Part shown: positions 25,220 through 34,971 of the stretch, in pieces | Position numbering within the stretch: the stretch's first letter is position 1 | Layout of the letters: each line of letters opens with the position of its first letter | Source of the DNA: Pseudoclavibacter sp. AY1H1 | Lineage (GTDB): Bacteria > Actinomycetota > Actinomycetes > Actinomycetales > Microbacteriaceae | Assembly (NCBI RefSeq): GCF_002931055.1 | Contig: NZ_PSXX01000001.1 | Span: 372,001-436,000 of the forward strand | Direction: 5' to 3' | Length of the DNA: 64,000 nt | Position numbers and translations under genes: made by a program | Notes under the pieces: generated by a model | The model's input: the letters and a program-made list of their open reading frames with translations, nothing else | Told to the model about the DNA's origin: nothing | Databases searched by the model: none

Positions 25220-25252
25220 CGCCGAAAGTAATGACAGGCTTGTCATTCGGCG
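25220..25252. promoter_or_regulatory. palindrome between glgP and the DUF3145 gene
   Basis: AATGACA-GGCT-TGTCATT (25230-25247) is a perfect 7-bp inverted repeat flanked by CGCCG and CGGCG. It may be the glgP terminator or an operator for the downstream gene. Confidence 0.5.
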
Positions 25253-25375
25253 TCGTCGTCGGGCATAATTCAAGTGACGACAGAAATGTCGACGTCTGGT
25301 AAACGATGCAGTTCGCATCCATTCATCACGTGATCGTTGGGGAAGACGAATCACCAAACGAATGGAGGAGAACTC

Positions 25376-25882
25376 ATGGTTGCACCGAACGCAGGAGGGG
25401 TGCTCTACGTGCACTCCTCTCCTAAGGCGCTTTGCCAGCACGTCGAGTGGGGTGTCGGTCGCGCCCTCGGGTACGCCGTCAACCTTCCCTGGATCGACCA
25501 ACCGGTCATTCCAGGGCAGTTGCGTGCGGAGTTCACCTGGGAAGGCGAGCCTGGCGCTGGGGCGGCCATCGCGTCGCACCTGCGCGGCTGGGCCCACCTT
25601 CGCTTCGAAGTCACCGAGGACGCGCGTCCTGGCGTCGATGGCGGTCGCTGGATGCACACGCCTGAGCTTGGTATCTACTACGCCCAGACGGATGCCTCTG
25701 GCGGCGTCGTGGTTCCGGAAGATCGCGTTCGGTACGCGATGGAGATCGCTGGCGGCAACGCCTCCGAGCTCCACCGCGAGCTGCGCCTCGCGCTTGGGCA
25801 GGCTTGGGACGACGAGTTGGAGCCTTTCCGCATCGCCGGCGACGAGAGTCCCGTCGTGTGGATGCACCACCGAGTCGGCTAG
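25376..25882 (+). CDS. DUF3145 family protein
   Basis: A 168-aa protein. ATG 25376 has GGAGGAG 6 nt upstream and starts with MVAPNAGGVLYVHSS, the typical DUF3145 beginning. Further family features are the SPKALCQHVEWGVGRAL segment and the end with ESPVVWMHHRVG. DUF3145 is found widely in actinobacteria and is of unknown function. Its 5' region of 177 nt holds the palindrome noted above. It converges on the fatty-acid cluster with a shared terminator. Confidence 0.9.
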   Translation: MVAPNAGGVLYVHSSPKALCQHVEWGVGRALGYAVNLPWIDQPVIPGQLRAEFTWEGEPGAGAAIASHLRGWAHLRFEVTEDARPGVDGGRWMHTPELGIYYAQTDASGGVVVPEDRVRYAMEIAGGNASELHRELRLALGQAWDDELEPFRIAGDESPVVWMHHRVG

Positions 25883-25941
25883 GCCCGCCAAGCGGATGGT
25901 CCGCTGAGAGGCGGACCGGAAGCTGTTCTCGACACTCCAAG

Positions 25942-25979
25942 ACTGTGGCCCCTCAGGTTCTCACCTGAGGGGCCACAGT
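25942..25979. terminator. bidirectional terminator between DUF3145 and fabF
   Basis: A perfect 16-bp stem ACTGTGGCCCCTCAGG with a 6-nt loop, placed between the convergent genes; T/A-rich flanks are short. A second, weaker hairpin (GGTCCGC/GCGGACC) lies at about 25898-25917. Confidence 0.9.
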
Positions 25980-26021
25980 TCTTGCTGCCGGACGTCGAGG
26001 CGGCCGGCAGAGGGGGAGGAT

Positions 26022-27263
26022 CTACACTCCGCGGAACGCGACGACGGCGTTGTGCCCGCCGAAGCCGAACGAGGTCGAGATGGCGACCTTGCCCGGTGCG
26101 TCGAAGGGACGCGGCTCGGTGACGACGTCGAGGTGGATCGCGGGGTCCTGCTCGTTGAGGTTGATCGTCGGGGGCAGTGTCCCCTCCGAGAGGGCAAGCA
26201 CGGTGAACATGGCCTCGAGGGCTCCCGCGCCGCCGAGCAGGTGGCCTGTGGACGCCTTGGTCGCGGAGACGGGAATGGAGGCGAGGTGCTCGCCGAAGAC
26301 CGACTTCAGCGCCGTGAACTCAGCGATGTCGCCGACGGGCGTCGAGGTGGCGTGTGCGTTGATGTGCGTGACGTCCTCGACGGACACACCGGCCTGGCCC
26401 AGTGCGGCGGTGATCGCTCGTGCCGCCCCGGTGCCCTCTGGGTCCGGTGCCGTGATGTGGTGTGCATCCGCCGTGACGCCCCCGCCGATGAGCTCAGCGT
26501 AGATGCGCGCACCGCGCGCGAGCGCGTGCTCCTCGGTCTCGAGCACGAGCGCCGCAGCACCCTCGCCCAGGACGAAGCCGTCTCGGCTCACGTCGTAGGG
26601 ACGTGACGCGTGCGATGGGTCGTCGTTGCGCTTCGACAGGGCCTGCATCGCCGCGAAGGAGGCGACAGGGAGCGGGTGGATTGCCGCCTCGGAGCCACCG
26701 GCGACGACGACATCGGCGAGGCCCTGCTGGAGGTGCTCGTAGGCGTCTGCGATGGCTTCCGTGCTGGATGCGCATGCTGAGACGACCGTGCGAACACCGG
26801 CGCGGGCCTTGATGTCCATGCCGATCGCTGCTCCTGGGCCGTTCGGCATGAGCATGGGGACGGTGAGCGGCATGACCCGGCGCGGGCCCTTCTCGCGGAG
26901 CGTGTCCCAGGCGTCGAGGAGCGTCCAGACTCCGCCGATGCCGGTTGCCCAGTCGACGAGGAGGCGTTCGGCGGGGATATCGCCGACGGTGAGGCCTGCA
27001 TCGGCGAAGGCCTCACGGCCCGCGATGAGCGCGAACTGGCTTGAGGGGTCGAGGCGCTTGGCCTCGTGGCGGGGGAGTACCTCGCTTGCCGGGACCTTTG
27101 CGGTCGCGGCGAATTCGATGGGGATCTCGTACTTCGCGACCCATTCGGCCTCGAGTGTGCGAGCTCCTGATTCACCGGCGAGGAGCGCTTCCCAGGTGCT
27201 GCGGGCGGTGCCGCCCAGCGGGGAAGTCGCACCGATGCCGGTGACGACGATTTTCTTGGTCAT
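26022..27263 (-). CDS. fabF: beta-ketoacyl-ACP synthase II
   Basis: A 413-aa cytosolic condensing enzyme that elongates acyl-ACP with malonyl-ACP in type II fatty-acid synthesis. The thiolase fold shows active-site Cys 164 in a VVSACASSTEAI motif, the first His in INAHATSTPVGD, and the second in the ATKASTGHLLGGAG motif. The end SFGFGGHNAVVAF is typical. It is the last gene of the fabD-fabH-acpP-fabF set and is separated from acpP by 90 nt that contain a perfect hairpin. Confidence 0.97.
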   Translation of the reverse strand: MTKKIVVTGIGATSPLGGTARSTWEALLAGESGARTLEAEWVAKYEIPIEFAATAKVPASEVLPRHEAKRLDPSSQFALIAGREAFADAGLTVGDIPAERLLVDWATGIGGVWTLLDAWDTLREKGPRRVMPLTVPMLMPNGPGAAIGMDIKARAGVRTVVSACASSTEAIADAYEHLQQGLADVVVAGGSEAAIHPLPVASFAAMQALSKRNDDPSHASRPYDVSRDGFVLGEGAAALVLETEEHALARGARIYAELIGGGVTADAHHITAPDPEGTGAARAITAALGQAGVSVEDVTHINAHATSTPVGDIAEFTALKSVFGEHLASIPVSATKASTGHLLGGAGALEAMFTVLALSEGTLPPTINLNEQDPAIHLDVVTEPRPFDAPGKVAISTSFGFGGHNAVVAFRGV

Positions 27264-27310
27264 GACAACTGCTCCTGAATGAACTGGGGCGAAGGTGAGA
27301 CAGTCACTAA

Positions 27311-27336
27311 GAGTGGGCGGCAGAAGCCGCCCACTC
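27311..27336 (-). terminator. hairpin between acpP and fabF
   Basis: A perfect 11-bp stem GAGTGGGCGGC / GCCGCCCACTC with an AGAA loop, 18 nt beyond the acpP stop. It could act as a partial terminator or an mRNA-stabilising end that lets ACP be made in excess over FabF. Confidence 0.6.
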
Positions 27337-27353
27337 GAAGTGAGGGATCGTCC

Positions 27354-27599
27354 TTAGGACGCTGCGACGATGAAATTGACGGCGTCGCCCACGGTCTTGA
27401 GGTTTGCAACCTCGTCGTCCGGGATCTTGACGTCGAACTTCTCTTCAGCGTTGACGACGATCGTCATCATGGAGATCGAGTCGATGTCGAGGTCGTCGGT
27501 GAAAGACTTCTCAACGGTGACCGTGTCAGCCGCGATTCCGGTCTCGTCGTTTACGAGCTCAGCGAGTCCCGCGAGAACTTCGTCGTTGGTAAGTGCCAT
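27354..27599 (-). CDS. acpP: acyl carrier protein
   Basis: An 81-aa acidic four-helix carrier. Ser 41 in the DLDIDSISMM motif is the 4'-phosphopantetheine attachment site. The acyl chain grows on this protein during fatty-acid synthesis. It has GGAGA upstream as ribosome site. Genes fabH and fabD lie upstream, fabF downstream. Confidence 0.97.
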   Translation of the reverse strand: MALTNDEVLAGLAELVNDETGIAADTVTVEKSFTDDLDIDSISMMTIVVNAEEKFDVKIPDDEVANLKTVGDAVNFIVAAS

Positions 27600-27688
27600 G
27601 GTGTTTCTCCTTGATTGTCAATGACCGAGCCAAGTGTATTGGTCGGCGGGGGTGCGTGGGGGAGGCGTGCGGTGACTTCTGGGGCCCG

Positions 27689-28699
27689 TTAGGGCAGGAC
27701 GACGACCTGGGCGCCGTACACGAGGCCCGCGCCGAAGCCGATCTGGAGGGCGAGTCCGCCCGACAGCTCGGGGTTCTCCTCGAGCAGGCGATGCGTCGCG
27801 AGGGGCACGGAAGCGGCCGATGTGTTGCCGGTCGTTGCGATGTCACGGGCGATGATGACGTGGTCGGGCAGCGCGAGCTGCTTGGCGAACTCGTCGACGA
27901 TGCGCATGTTCGCCTGGTGCGGGATGAACGCGGAGAGCTGATCGGCGGTCACGCCTGCTTCTTCCAGCGCGCGGCGCGCGACCTTCGCCATGTCCCAGAC
28001 GGCCCAGCGGAAGACGCTCGGCCCGTCTTGGCGGAGTGTCGGCCACTCGGAGCCGCCCTGGCGGTAGTCCTGCAGGCTCGCGTTCATGGAGACGGCTTCC
28101 CAGCGGGACCCATCGGAGCCGAGGATCGACTTGGAGATGCCGGGAGCGTCGCTCGGGCCGATGATCGCAGCCCCCGCGCCGTCGCCGAGCAGGAAGGAGA
28201 TCGTGCGGTCCGTGGGGTCGATGAGGTCCGACAGCTTCTCGGTGCCGACGACCAGGACATGCTCGGCGACTCCAGTGCGAACCAGCGCATCCGCCTGCGC
28301 GACGGCGTAGCAGTAGCCGGCGCACGCGGCGTTGAGGTCGTAGGCAGCAGCCGGCGTCGCACCGACCAGGTCGGCGAGGCGCGCAGCGAGCGACGGGGTC
28401 TGCATCTCGTTGCTGATGGTCGCGACGATGACGGCGCCGATGCGGCTCGGGTCGATGCCCGAGCGTTCGATGGCCTCGCGTGAGGCGTCGACGGCGAGAT
28501 CGAGCGCGCTCGTCTCCTCGTTCGCTCGAACACGGGTGATGACTCCCGTGCGCTGGCGGATCCACTCGTCAGACGAGTTGATCGGCTCGATGATCTCCGA
28601 GTTCGGGACGACGCGCTCGCCGCGGGCGGCGCCCATGGCGAGGATGCGCGTGTACTGCGCGCCCGTCGACTGCACAAGGGTCGGTGTTGCTGTGGTCAT
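27689..28699 (-). CDS. fabH: beta-ketoacyl-ACP synthase III
   Basis: A 336-aa enzyme that starts fatty-acid synthesis by condensing an acyl-CoA primer with malonyl-ACP. In Gram-positives with branched fatty acids it usually prefers branched primers. The triad is visible: Cys 126 in NAACAGYCY, His in FIPHQANMRI, Asn in TTGNTSAAS. The N-terminus has 14 residues more than the core (LAMGAARGERVVPN). 39 nt separate it from fabD. Confidence 0.96.
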   Translation of the reverse strand: MTTATPTLVQSTGAQYTRILAMGAARGERVVPNSEIIEPINSSDEWIRQRTGVITRVRANEETSALDLAVDASREAIERSGIDPSRIGAVIVATISNEMQTPSLAARLADLVGATPAAAYDLNAACAGYCYAVAQADALVRTGVAEHVLVVGTEKLSDLIDPTDRTISFLLGDGAGAAIIGPSDAPGISKSILGSDGSRWEAVSMNASLQDYRQGGSEWPTLRQDGPSVFRWAVWDMAKVARRALEEAGVTADQLSAFIPHQANMRIVDEFAKQLALPDHVIIARDIATTGNTSAASVPLATHRLLEENPELSGGLALQIGFGAGLVYGAQVVVLP

Positions 28700-28738
28700 G
28701 CGAGTCCTCTCGAGGATGCTCTTGGCAGTTCGGTGTGC

Positions 28739-29674
28739 TCAGGCGTCGGCCGCGATGCGTTCGCGTGCCACGTCGAGGTCTGCGGGAGTGGAGAGTGCGA
28801 GGGTCGGGGTTCCCTTGAGTGCTCGCTTCGCGAGTCCGCTCAGGGTGCCGGCCGGGGCGAGCTCGATGAGCGAGGTGACTCCGGCGTCAGCGAAGGAGCG
28901 CATGCAGGCGTCCCAGCGCACTGGCTGCGCGAGCTGCCGGATGAGGGCCGCACGGAACTCCACTCCGTCGGTGACGACCGAGCCGGTCTCGTTCGACCAG
29001 ATCGTGCGGACGGGGTCTCGGACCTCGAAGTGCTCAGCATCCGCGGTCAGCGTCGTGCGCGCCTGCTCCATGTAGCGGGTGTGGAAGGCGCCTGCCACCT
29101 TGAGCGGGATCACGCGTGTTCCTGGTGCGGGCTCGCTGCGGAGCGCCGCGAGTGCCTCGGGTGCGCCGGCCGCGACGATCTGTCCGCCGCCGTTGAAGTT
29201 GGCGGGGGTGAGGTCGAGTTCCGCGAGGCGTGCGAGAACCACGTCCTCGTCACCGCCGAGAACCGCGCTCATGCTGGTGGGAGTGGCGGCGGCGTCCTGT
29301 GCCATCAGCTGCGAACGGCGCGCGACGAACCGCATCGCAGTGTCGGCGTCGAAGATTCCCGCCGCGTAGGCGGCCGTGATCTCGCCGACGGAGTGGCCGG
29401 CGACCCCACCGATCGCCGCTGCCGCGCCGGGGATCTCCATGAGGGAGTTCCAGGCGAGGATGCCGGCGGCGACGATGAGGGGCTGTGCGACTGCGGTGTC
29501 GCGGATCGTGTCGGCGTCAGACTCCGTGCCGTGCTTCACGAGGTCGATGCCGGACGAGGCGGACAGCTGCTCGAGGGTGTCTCGGTTCCTGGTGTCTTCG
29601 ATCCAGGGGAGCAGGAAGCCTGGAGTCTGGGAACCCTGGCCTGGGCAGGTGACGACAATCATGGATTCCATCAT
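28739..29674 (-). CDS. fabD: malonyl-CoA:ACP transacylase
   Basis: A 311-aa enzyme that loads malonate onto ACP. The GQGSQ motif near the N-terminus and the nucleophile Ser 95 in GHSVGEITA are clear; the His follows in an AGAFHTRYME motif. ATG 29674 has only a weak ribosome site; Met 5 is an alternative start. It is the first gene of the fatty-acid set and stands 66 nt downstream of the regulator gene. Confidence 0.95.
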   Translation of the reverse strand: MMESMIVVTCPGQGSQTPGFLLPWIEDTRNRDTLEQLSASSGIDLVKHGTESDADTIRDTAVAQPLIVAAGILAWNSLMEIPGAAAAIGGVAGHSVGEITAAYAAGIFDADTAMRFVARRSQLMAQDAAATPTSMSAVLGGDEDVVLARLAELDLTPANFNGGGQIVAAGAPEALAALRSEPAPGTRVIPLKVAGAFHTRYMEQARTTLTADAEHFEVRDPVRTIWSNETGSVVTDGVEFRAALIRQLAQPVRWDACMRSFADAGVTSLIELAPAGTLSGLAKRALKGTPTLALSTPADLDVARERIAADA

Positions 29675-29740
29675 GACAGCACCTGAGCGTTCAGCCCTGT
29701 AGCAACAGTCCCAAGAACTCGAAAGATCATTAGAGGTTTT

Positions 29741-30985
29741 CTAGTGCGAAGTGCGGCGGCTGCGTCGAGCCACGTTGCTTGCGGGGGTTCCGCCCGACTG
29801 GCGGCGGGGTTCTGGCTGCTTCGGCTCGGCGATGTTCCCGAGGATCAGCGCGCACTGGAGGATGAGCGCCTCTCGCGGTCCGGTGGCGTCCCAGCCGATG
29901 ACCTCGCTGACGCGCTTGAGGCGGTAGCGGACCGTGTTGGGGTGCACGAAGAGCTCGCGGGCCGTCGCCTCGAGCGAACGTCCGTTGTCGAGGTAGCACC
30001 AGAGCGTCGTCAGCAGGTCGCTCTGGTGATCGGCGAGTGGCCTGAAGACCCTCGCTACGAGCGTCTGCCGTGCGAGCGGGTCGCCCGCGAGGGCACGTTC
30101 TGGGAGGAGCTCGTCGGCCAGCATGGGGCGCTGCGCCTTCCTCCACGCACCCGCCACTGCGAAGCCGGCGAGCGCGGCGCGGGCGCTGCGAGAGGCCTCG
30201 ACCACGCTCGGCACGGGCGGGCCGAGGACGAGGCGGCCGTCGCCGAAGCTGGGCTCCAGCCGCTCGGCGATCTCCATGAAGGGCACCTGCTCGCCTTCGT
30301 CCCCTTCACCGGTGGGGTGGGCTCGACCGATGACGAGCACCAGCCGACCTCCCTGCACGCCGACGAGGAGGTCGACCTTGTTGTGGCGCGCCGTCCGGCG
30401 GATCTGGTCGACCTCGAGGATCCTCGGGGTCGTCCCGACGAGCACGCTGACCTCGCCGTGCCCGTGCCAGCCGAGCGCGGCGATACGGCTCGGGAGCTCG
30501 TCGTCGTGCTCGCCGGTGAGGATCGAGTCGACGACGAGCGCCTCGAGGCGCGCATCCCACAGGCCTCTGGCCTCGGCCGCGCGTGCGTACACGTCGGCCG
30601 CGGCGAACGCGATATCTCGCGAGTACTTCAGCACCGCTTCACGCACGTCGCCGTCGGTCAGCTTCGTGCGCTCCTCAACGACCTCCACGACAACCCGGAT
30701 GAGCTGCAGCGTCTGCTGCAGGCTCACCGAGCGGAGGAGCTCTCGAGGTGCCGAGTCGAACACGTCGGCCGCCACCCATGGGGTGGCAGTCGGGTCTTCG
30801 AACCAGGCGATGAAGGATGAGATGCCCGACTGGGCGACGAGGCCTACGGCACTACGTCGCCCAGGGGGCATGTCACCGAACCAGGGAAGGGTGTCTTCCA
30901 AGCGCTTCACCGTTGCGGTCGAGAGCTCTCCCGAGATCGATCGCAGCCAGTTGAGCGTCTGTTCCTTCGTGCGTGGAGCGGGCAT
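29741..30985 (-). CDS. PucR/CdaR-type regulator of fatty-acid synthesis (FasR-like)
   Basis: A 414-aa protein from ATG 30985; the longer open frame upstream lies in the aceE end and is not coding-like. The N-terminal and middle parts (about 1-300) are the sensor-like GGDEF-related region typical of PucR proteins. The C-terminus (about 325-385) has a helix-turn-helix of the PucR type: a YLDNGRSLEATARELFVHPN motif, then NTVRYRLKRVSEV. In Streptomyces the equivalent gene beside fabD is FasR, an activator of the fabD operon. Position and architecture support that role here. Confidence 0.85.
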   Translation of the reverse strand: MPAPRTKEQTLNWLRSISGELSTATVKRLEDTLPWFGDMPPGRRSAVGLVAQSGISSFIAWFEDPTATPWVAADVFDSAPRELLRSVSLQQTLQLIRVVVEVVEERTKLTDGDVREAVLKYSRDIAFAAADVYARAAEARGLWDARLEALVVDSILTGEHDDELPSRIAALGWHGHGEVSVLVGTTPRILEVDQIRRTARHNKVDLLVGVQGGRLVLVIGRAHPTGEGDEGEQVPFMEIAERLEPSFGDGRLVLGPPVPSVVEASRSARAALAGFAVAGAWRKAQRPMLADELLPERALAGDPLARQTLVARVFRPLADHQSDLLTTLWCYLDNGRSLEATARELFVHPNTVRYRLKRVSEVIGWDATGPREALILQCALILGNIAEPKQPEPRRQSGGTPASNVARRSRRTSH

Positions 30986-31025
30986 GATTCCGAACTGTGA
31001 GGAGGCGAGCAGGGGAGGAGCGCTG

Positions 31026-33770
31026 TTAGGCGTCTCCGCCCGCGCTGCCGCTCGTGCCGGCCTTCGGGTTGTGGAGGTCGTACTTGTCGATGGCCTCCTG
31101 CACGACCGAACGGTCGATCTTGCCCTGCGTCGCGAGGCGCTCGAGAGCACGAACGACGACGGAGTGGCTGTCGATCAGGTAGTACCGACGTGCGGCGGGA
31201 CGCGTGTCGGAGATGCCGAAGTCGTCGGCACCGAGCGTCGTGAAGTCGTTCTTCACGAACGGACGGATCTGGTCCTGAACCGCGTGCGAGAAGTCGCTCA
31301 CGGCGATGACGGGGCCTTCCGACGCCTGGAGCTTGTCCGTGACGAAGGGAACCTTGGGCTCCTCGTTCGGGTGCGTCCAGTTGTACTCCTCGGCACGGAG
31401 GCCGTCGCGACGGAGCTCGTTCCAGGACGTGACCGACCAGACTTCAGCCGCAACACCCCAGTCCTTCTCCAGGAGCTCCTGCGCTTCGAGGATCCACGGC
31501 ACACCGACACCCGAGGCGAGCAGCTGGACGCGCGGTCCCTGCGCTTCGGTTCCCTTGAGGTAGTAGATGCCCTTGAGGATGCCCTCGACGTCCACGTTCT
31601 CCGGCTCAGCTGGCTGAGCCATCGGCTCGTTGTACACCGTGAGGTAGTACATGACGTTCGGGTCCTGCTTCGGGTTCTCCGACTGGGAATCCGGGCCGTA
31701 CATCCGCTCGATACCCGCTTGCATGATGTGTGCGAGCTCGTAGGCGAAGGCGGGGTCGTAGGTGACGACTGCCGGGTTGGTGGCTGCGATGATCGGCGAG
31801 TGGCCGTCCATGTGCTGCAGGCCCTCGCCGGCGAGCGTCGTGCGCCCGGCCGTGGCTCCGATGAGGAAGCCGCGCGTGAGCTGGTCTGCCGCCGCCCACA
31901 TGGCGTCGGCGGTGCGCTGGAACCCGAACATGGAGTAGTACATGTAGATCGGGATCATCGCCTCGCCGTGCGTCGAGTACGACGAACCGGCTGCCGTGAA
32001 CGCGCCCATGGCGCCGGCCTCGTTGATGCCGACGTGGTTGATCTGCCCCTGCTCGCTCTCGCGGTAGGCGAGGAGCAGCTCGCGGTCGACCGACATGTAG
32101 TGCTGGCCGTTCGGGTTGTAGATCTTCGCGGTCGGGAAGAACGCGTCGACGCCGAAGGTGCGGGCCTCGTCCGGGATGATCGGGACGATGCGCGACCCGA
32201 AGTCCTTGGACCGCATGAGGTCCTTGAGGAGGCGGACGAACGCCATCGTCGAAGCGATCTCCTGCGTGCCGGAGCCCTTCTTGATGGACGCGTAGGTCTT
32301 GTCGTCCGGGACGGCGATCTGCGTGAACTTCGAGCGACGCTCCGGCACGAACCCGCCGAGCTCGCGGCGACGCTCCTGCATGTACTGGATCGCCTCGTTG
32401 TCGGGACCCGGGTTGTAGTACGGGGGCTGGTAGACGTCGGCCTCGAGCGCTGCATCCGAGATCGGGATGTGCAGCTGGTCGCGGAACGCCTTCAGGTCGG
32501 GAAGCGTGAGCTTCTTCATCTGGTGCGTCGCGTTGCGGCCCTCGAAGTGCGGTCCGAGACCGTAGCCCTTGATGGTGTGCGCGAGGATGACGGTCGGCTG
32601 TCCCTTGTGCTCGGTCGCCGCCTTGTACGCCGCGTAGACCTTGCGGTAGTCGTGGCCGCCTCGCTTCAGGCCCCAGATCTCGTCGTCGCTGTAGTTCTCG
32701 ACGAGCTTGAGCGCCTCGGGGTCGCGTCCGAAGAAGTTCTCGCGAACGAATCCGCCCGACTCGGTCTTGTACGTCTGGAAGTCGCCATCGGGCGTCTCGT
32801 TCATCAGGGTGCGCAGCGCGCCCTTGTCGTCGCGCTCGAGGAGCGAGTCCCACTCGCGACCCCAGACGACCTTGATGACGTGCCAGCCGGCGCCGCGGAA
32901 GAAGCTCTCGAGCTCCTGGATGATCTTGCCATTGCCGCGAACCGGGCCGTCGAGGCGCTGCAGGTTGCAGTTGACGACGAAGGTGAGGTTGTCGAGGTTC
33001 TGGTTGGCTGCGACCTGCAGCTGTCCGCGCGACTCGACCTCATCCATCTCGCCGTCGCCGAGGTAGGCCCAGACGTGCGAGCCGGAGGCGTCCTTCATGC
33101 CGCGGTTGGTGAGGTACTTGTTGAACTGTGCCTGCCAGATCGCGTTGAGCGGCCCGATGCCCATCGAGACAGTCGGGAACTGCCAGAAGTCCTTCATGAG
33201 GCGGGGGTGCGGGTACGACGGCATGCCGTGCGGGGCAGCGGACTGCTCCTGGCGGAAGCCGTCGAGCTGCTCGGCGCTGATCTGCCCCTGCAGGAAGGCG
33301 CGCGAGTAGTTGCCGGGGGAGGCGTGCCCCTGGAAGAAGACCTGGTCGGGCCCGTCCGCGTGGTCGTAGCCCTTGAAGAAGTGGTTCAGACCCACTTCGT
33401 AGAGGGTCGCCTGCGAGGCGTAGGAGGAGATGTGGCCGCCGACGGCGACCCCTTCGCGCTGCGCGCGCTGCACCGTCATGGCCGCGTTCCAGCGGATCCA
33501 TGAGCGGTAGGTGCGCTCCAGCGACTCGTCACCTGGGAACTCTGGCTCGTCCTCGGGCGCAATCGAGTTCACGTAATCGGTGGTTGGAACCATGGGAACG
33601 CCGAGGTGGCGCTCCCGAGACCGCTCAAGAAGGCTGAGCATGATGTCTCGTCCGCGCTGGTGTCCCTGCGCGTCTACGACCGCATCGAGCGATTCGCGCC
33701 ATTCGGCGGTCTCCTCGGGGTCGCTGTCAACGTAATGCTCTGAGTACGGATCCTGGTTGTTAACAGCCAC
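31026..33770 (-). CDS. aceE: pyruvate dehydrogenase E1, homodimeric type
   Basis: A 914-aa thiamine-diphosphate enzyme that decarboxylates pyruvate and passes the acetyl group to the E2 lipoyl domain, feeding acetyl-CoA to the neighbouring fatty-acid genes. GTG 33770 is preferred over ATG 33782 because GAGGT lies 5 nt upstream and the product then starts [13 protein letters not shown]. Visible are the ThDP/Mg site [13 protein letters not shown] with its later Asn, a [16 protein letters not shown] motif with the catalytic His, and a [11 protein letters not shown] motif. Only 40 nt separate it from the regulator. Confidence 0.97.
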   Translation of the reverse strand: MAVNNQDPYSEHYVDSDPEETAEWRESLDAVVDAQGHQRGRDIMLSLLERSRERHLGVPMVPTTDYVNSIAPEDEPEFPGDESLERTYRSWIRWNAAMTVQRAQREGVAVGGHISSYASQATLYEVGLNHFFKGYDHADGPDQVFFQGHASPGNYSRAFLQGQISAEQLDGFRQEQSAAPHGMPSYPHPRLMKDFWQFPTVSMGIGPLNAIWQAQFNKYLTNRGMKDASGSHVWAYLGDGEMDEVESRGQLQVAANQNLDNLTFVVNCNLQRLDGPVRGNGKIIQELESFFRGAGWHVIKVVWGREWDSLLERDDKGALRTLMNETPDGDFQTYKTESGGFVRENFFGRDPEALKLVENYSDDEIWGLKRGGHDYRKVYAAYKAATEHKGQPTVILAHTIKGYGLGPHFEGRNATHQMKKLTLPDLKAFRDQLHIPISDAALEADVYQPPYYNPGPDNEAIQYMQERRRELGGFVPERRSKFTQIAVPDDKTYASIKKGSGTQEIASTMAFVRLLKDLMRSKDFGSRIVPIIPDEARTFGVDAFFPTAKIYNPNGQHYMSVDRELLLAYRESEQGQINHVGINEAGAMGAFTAAGSSYSTHGEAMIPIYMYYSMFGFQRTADAMWAAADQLTRGFLIGATAGRTTLAGEGLQHMDGHSPIIAATNPAVVTYDPAFAYELAHIMQAGIERMYGPDSQSENPKQDPNVMYYLTVYNEPMAQPAEPENVDVEGILKGIYYLKGTEAQGPRVQLLASGVGVPWILEAQELLEKDWGVAAEVWSVTSWNELRRDGLRAEEYNWTHPNEEPKVPFVTDKLQASEGPVIAVSDFSHAVQDQIRPFVKNDFTTLGADDFGISDTRPAARRYYLIDSHSVVVRALERLATQGKIDRSVVQEAIDKYDLHNPKAGTSGSAGGDA

Positions 33771-33938
33771 CGTCGACCTCATTTCGTTCCGGGTTCGTCA
33801 CGTCTATGGCGCGCGCCAGGTTATGACGCGCAGTCCACCGGCTAGCCTATCTTTGGTTTGTGCGATGCACACGCAGGTTGGCGTGAATCCTTGTCGAAGC
33901 GCGCACAACCGAACATCGCCGTCGGAGAGGGCCTGATC

Positions 33939-34433
33939 GTGAGCGAATTCGCGCCGCCGCTTGAGCCCATTTCTCTGGTCGACCACCGGGGTGGGATGGG
34001 CGTGGTGGCCGGGCCGGCACCGTCATCGCGGCTCGTCGTGTTCGTTCCCATGGCATTCACGCCCGTGTGCGCCGACGAGATCTCCGACCTCGCCCAGCTG
34101 GTGAGTGAAGCCCGGAATCGGCCCGAGTGGGGCTCCGCGCTCGAGGCTCCCGAGGTGCTCGTCGTCTCGACCGACAGCTCAGCTGCGCTGCGAGCGTGGC
34201 TCGTCGAGCTCGGCGCGGATGCACTCCTCACCGGCTGCAGCGACTTCTGGCCGCACGGTTCGGCTGCCCGTGCGTATGGTGCGTTCGACGAGGCCGCTGG
34301 CACCGCGACGCGACGCTCATTCCTCGTCAGGGCCGACGGCAGCCACCGGGTTGCCGCATCCGCGCGCCCCGGTGAGGCCCGCGTTCGATCGGACCACGCG
34401 GCCGCGCTACACTTGCTCGCCGAGGGCCTTTAG
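33939..34433 (+). CDS. peroxiredoxin (AhpE-like)
   Basis: A 164-aa thioredoxin-fold enzyme reducing hydroperoxides. GTG 33939 was chosen with GGAGAGGG upstream, starting MSEFAPPLEPISLVD. The peroxidatic Cys 44 sits in a FVPMAFTPVCADE motif (Pro-x3-Thr-x2-Cys form); a second Cys near residue 108 may resolve. It is divergent from aceE. The stop codon lies 8 nt inside the following tRNA-Val gene. Confidence 0.9.
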   Translation: MSEFAPPLEPISLVDHRGGMGVVAGPAPSSRLVVFVPMAFTPVCADEISDLAQLVSEARNRPEWGSALEAPEVLVVSTDSSAALRAWLVELGADALLTGCSDFWPHGSAARAYGAFDEAAGTATRRSFLVRADGSHRVAASARPGEARVRSDHAAALHLLAEGL

Positions 34434-34496
34434 CTCAGCTGGTAGAGCGCCACGTTTACACCGTGGATGTCGTCGGTTCGATCCCGGCAGGGCCCA
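34424..34496 (+). tRNA. tRNA-Val (anticodon UAC)
   Basis: Acceptor GGGCCTT with AGGGCCC, D-arm GCTC-AGCTGGTAGAGC, anticodon loop TTTACAC, T-loop TTCGATC; CCA is encoded at 34497-34499. The first 10 bases overlap the end of the peroxiredoxin gene. Confidence 0.97.
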
Positions 34497-34713
34497 CCAC
34501 TCCGTATCCCTGGTCAGGGCCATCTGCGTTTCCGTCCACTTCAGGAGCGCAGCGGTGGTTCCCAGCGGGAACGTGTCTTCGGTCAAGGAACCTGACATCG
34601 ACTTCACGCCCCAGAAGAGTGCGCCCCGGACGACCAGGGCCCCGGCGCAGTCCATACGAGAGCGCCGCTGGCTCGACAGATGAGAGGCAGCGGCGCGGTC
34701 GTGATCTTGTCGA

Positions 34714-34971
34714 CTAATAGGACAGCGTGACCTTGGACTTCCACACATTGCCGCTCTTGGCGCAGGTCGTTCGGAACGCGGCGTCATAGCCGTTGCCGCC
34801 CTGGCGGGCCATGTAGCGGTCGGCGTAGTGCTCGCACAGCTGGAACGAGGGGCCCGTCACGTAGGCGTAGGCGACTCCGGCCTGCGCGGGCGCCGCGGCG
34901 GTGACTGCGCCAGCGGCGAGCATGATCGCTCCAACGACCCCGCCGACGATCTTCTTCGTTGTGGAACCCAT
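34714..34971 (-). CDS. small secreted protein
   Basis: An 85-aa protein with a signal peptide: basic start (STTKK), hydrophobic core VGGVVGAIMLAAGAVTAAA and an AQA-type cleavage site near residue 31. The mature 54 residues contain two Cys, likely a disulphide, and several aromatic residues (Tyr, Trp). It is probably an exported small protein of the cell envelope; no family is recognised. A ribosome site (GAGGAG) lies upstream. Confidence 0.75.
   Translation of the reverse strand: MGSTTKKIVGGVVGAIMLAAGAVTAAAPAQAGVAYAYVTGPSFQLCEHYADRYMARQGGNGYDAAFRTTCAKSGNVWKSKVTLSY

Noticed and set aside
30123-33503. 1126-codon plus-strand open frame
   Set aside because: It lies wholly antisense to the FasR-like gene and aceE, which have clear family motifs, and its product is Arg/Val/Asp-rich without any domain.
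34407-34787. 126-codon minus-strand frame ending over tRNA-Val
   Set aside because: It reads the tRNA gene backwards; such tRNA-shadow frames are commonly annotated by error.
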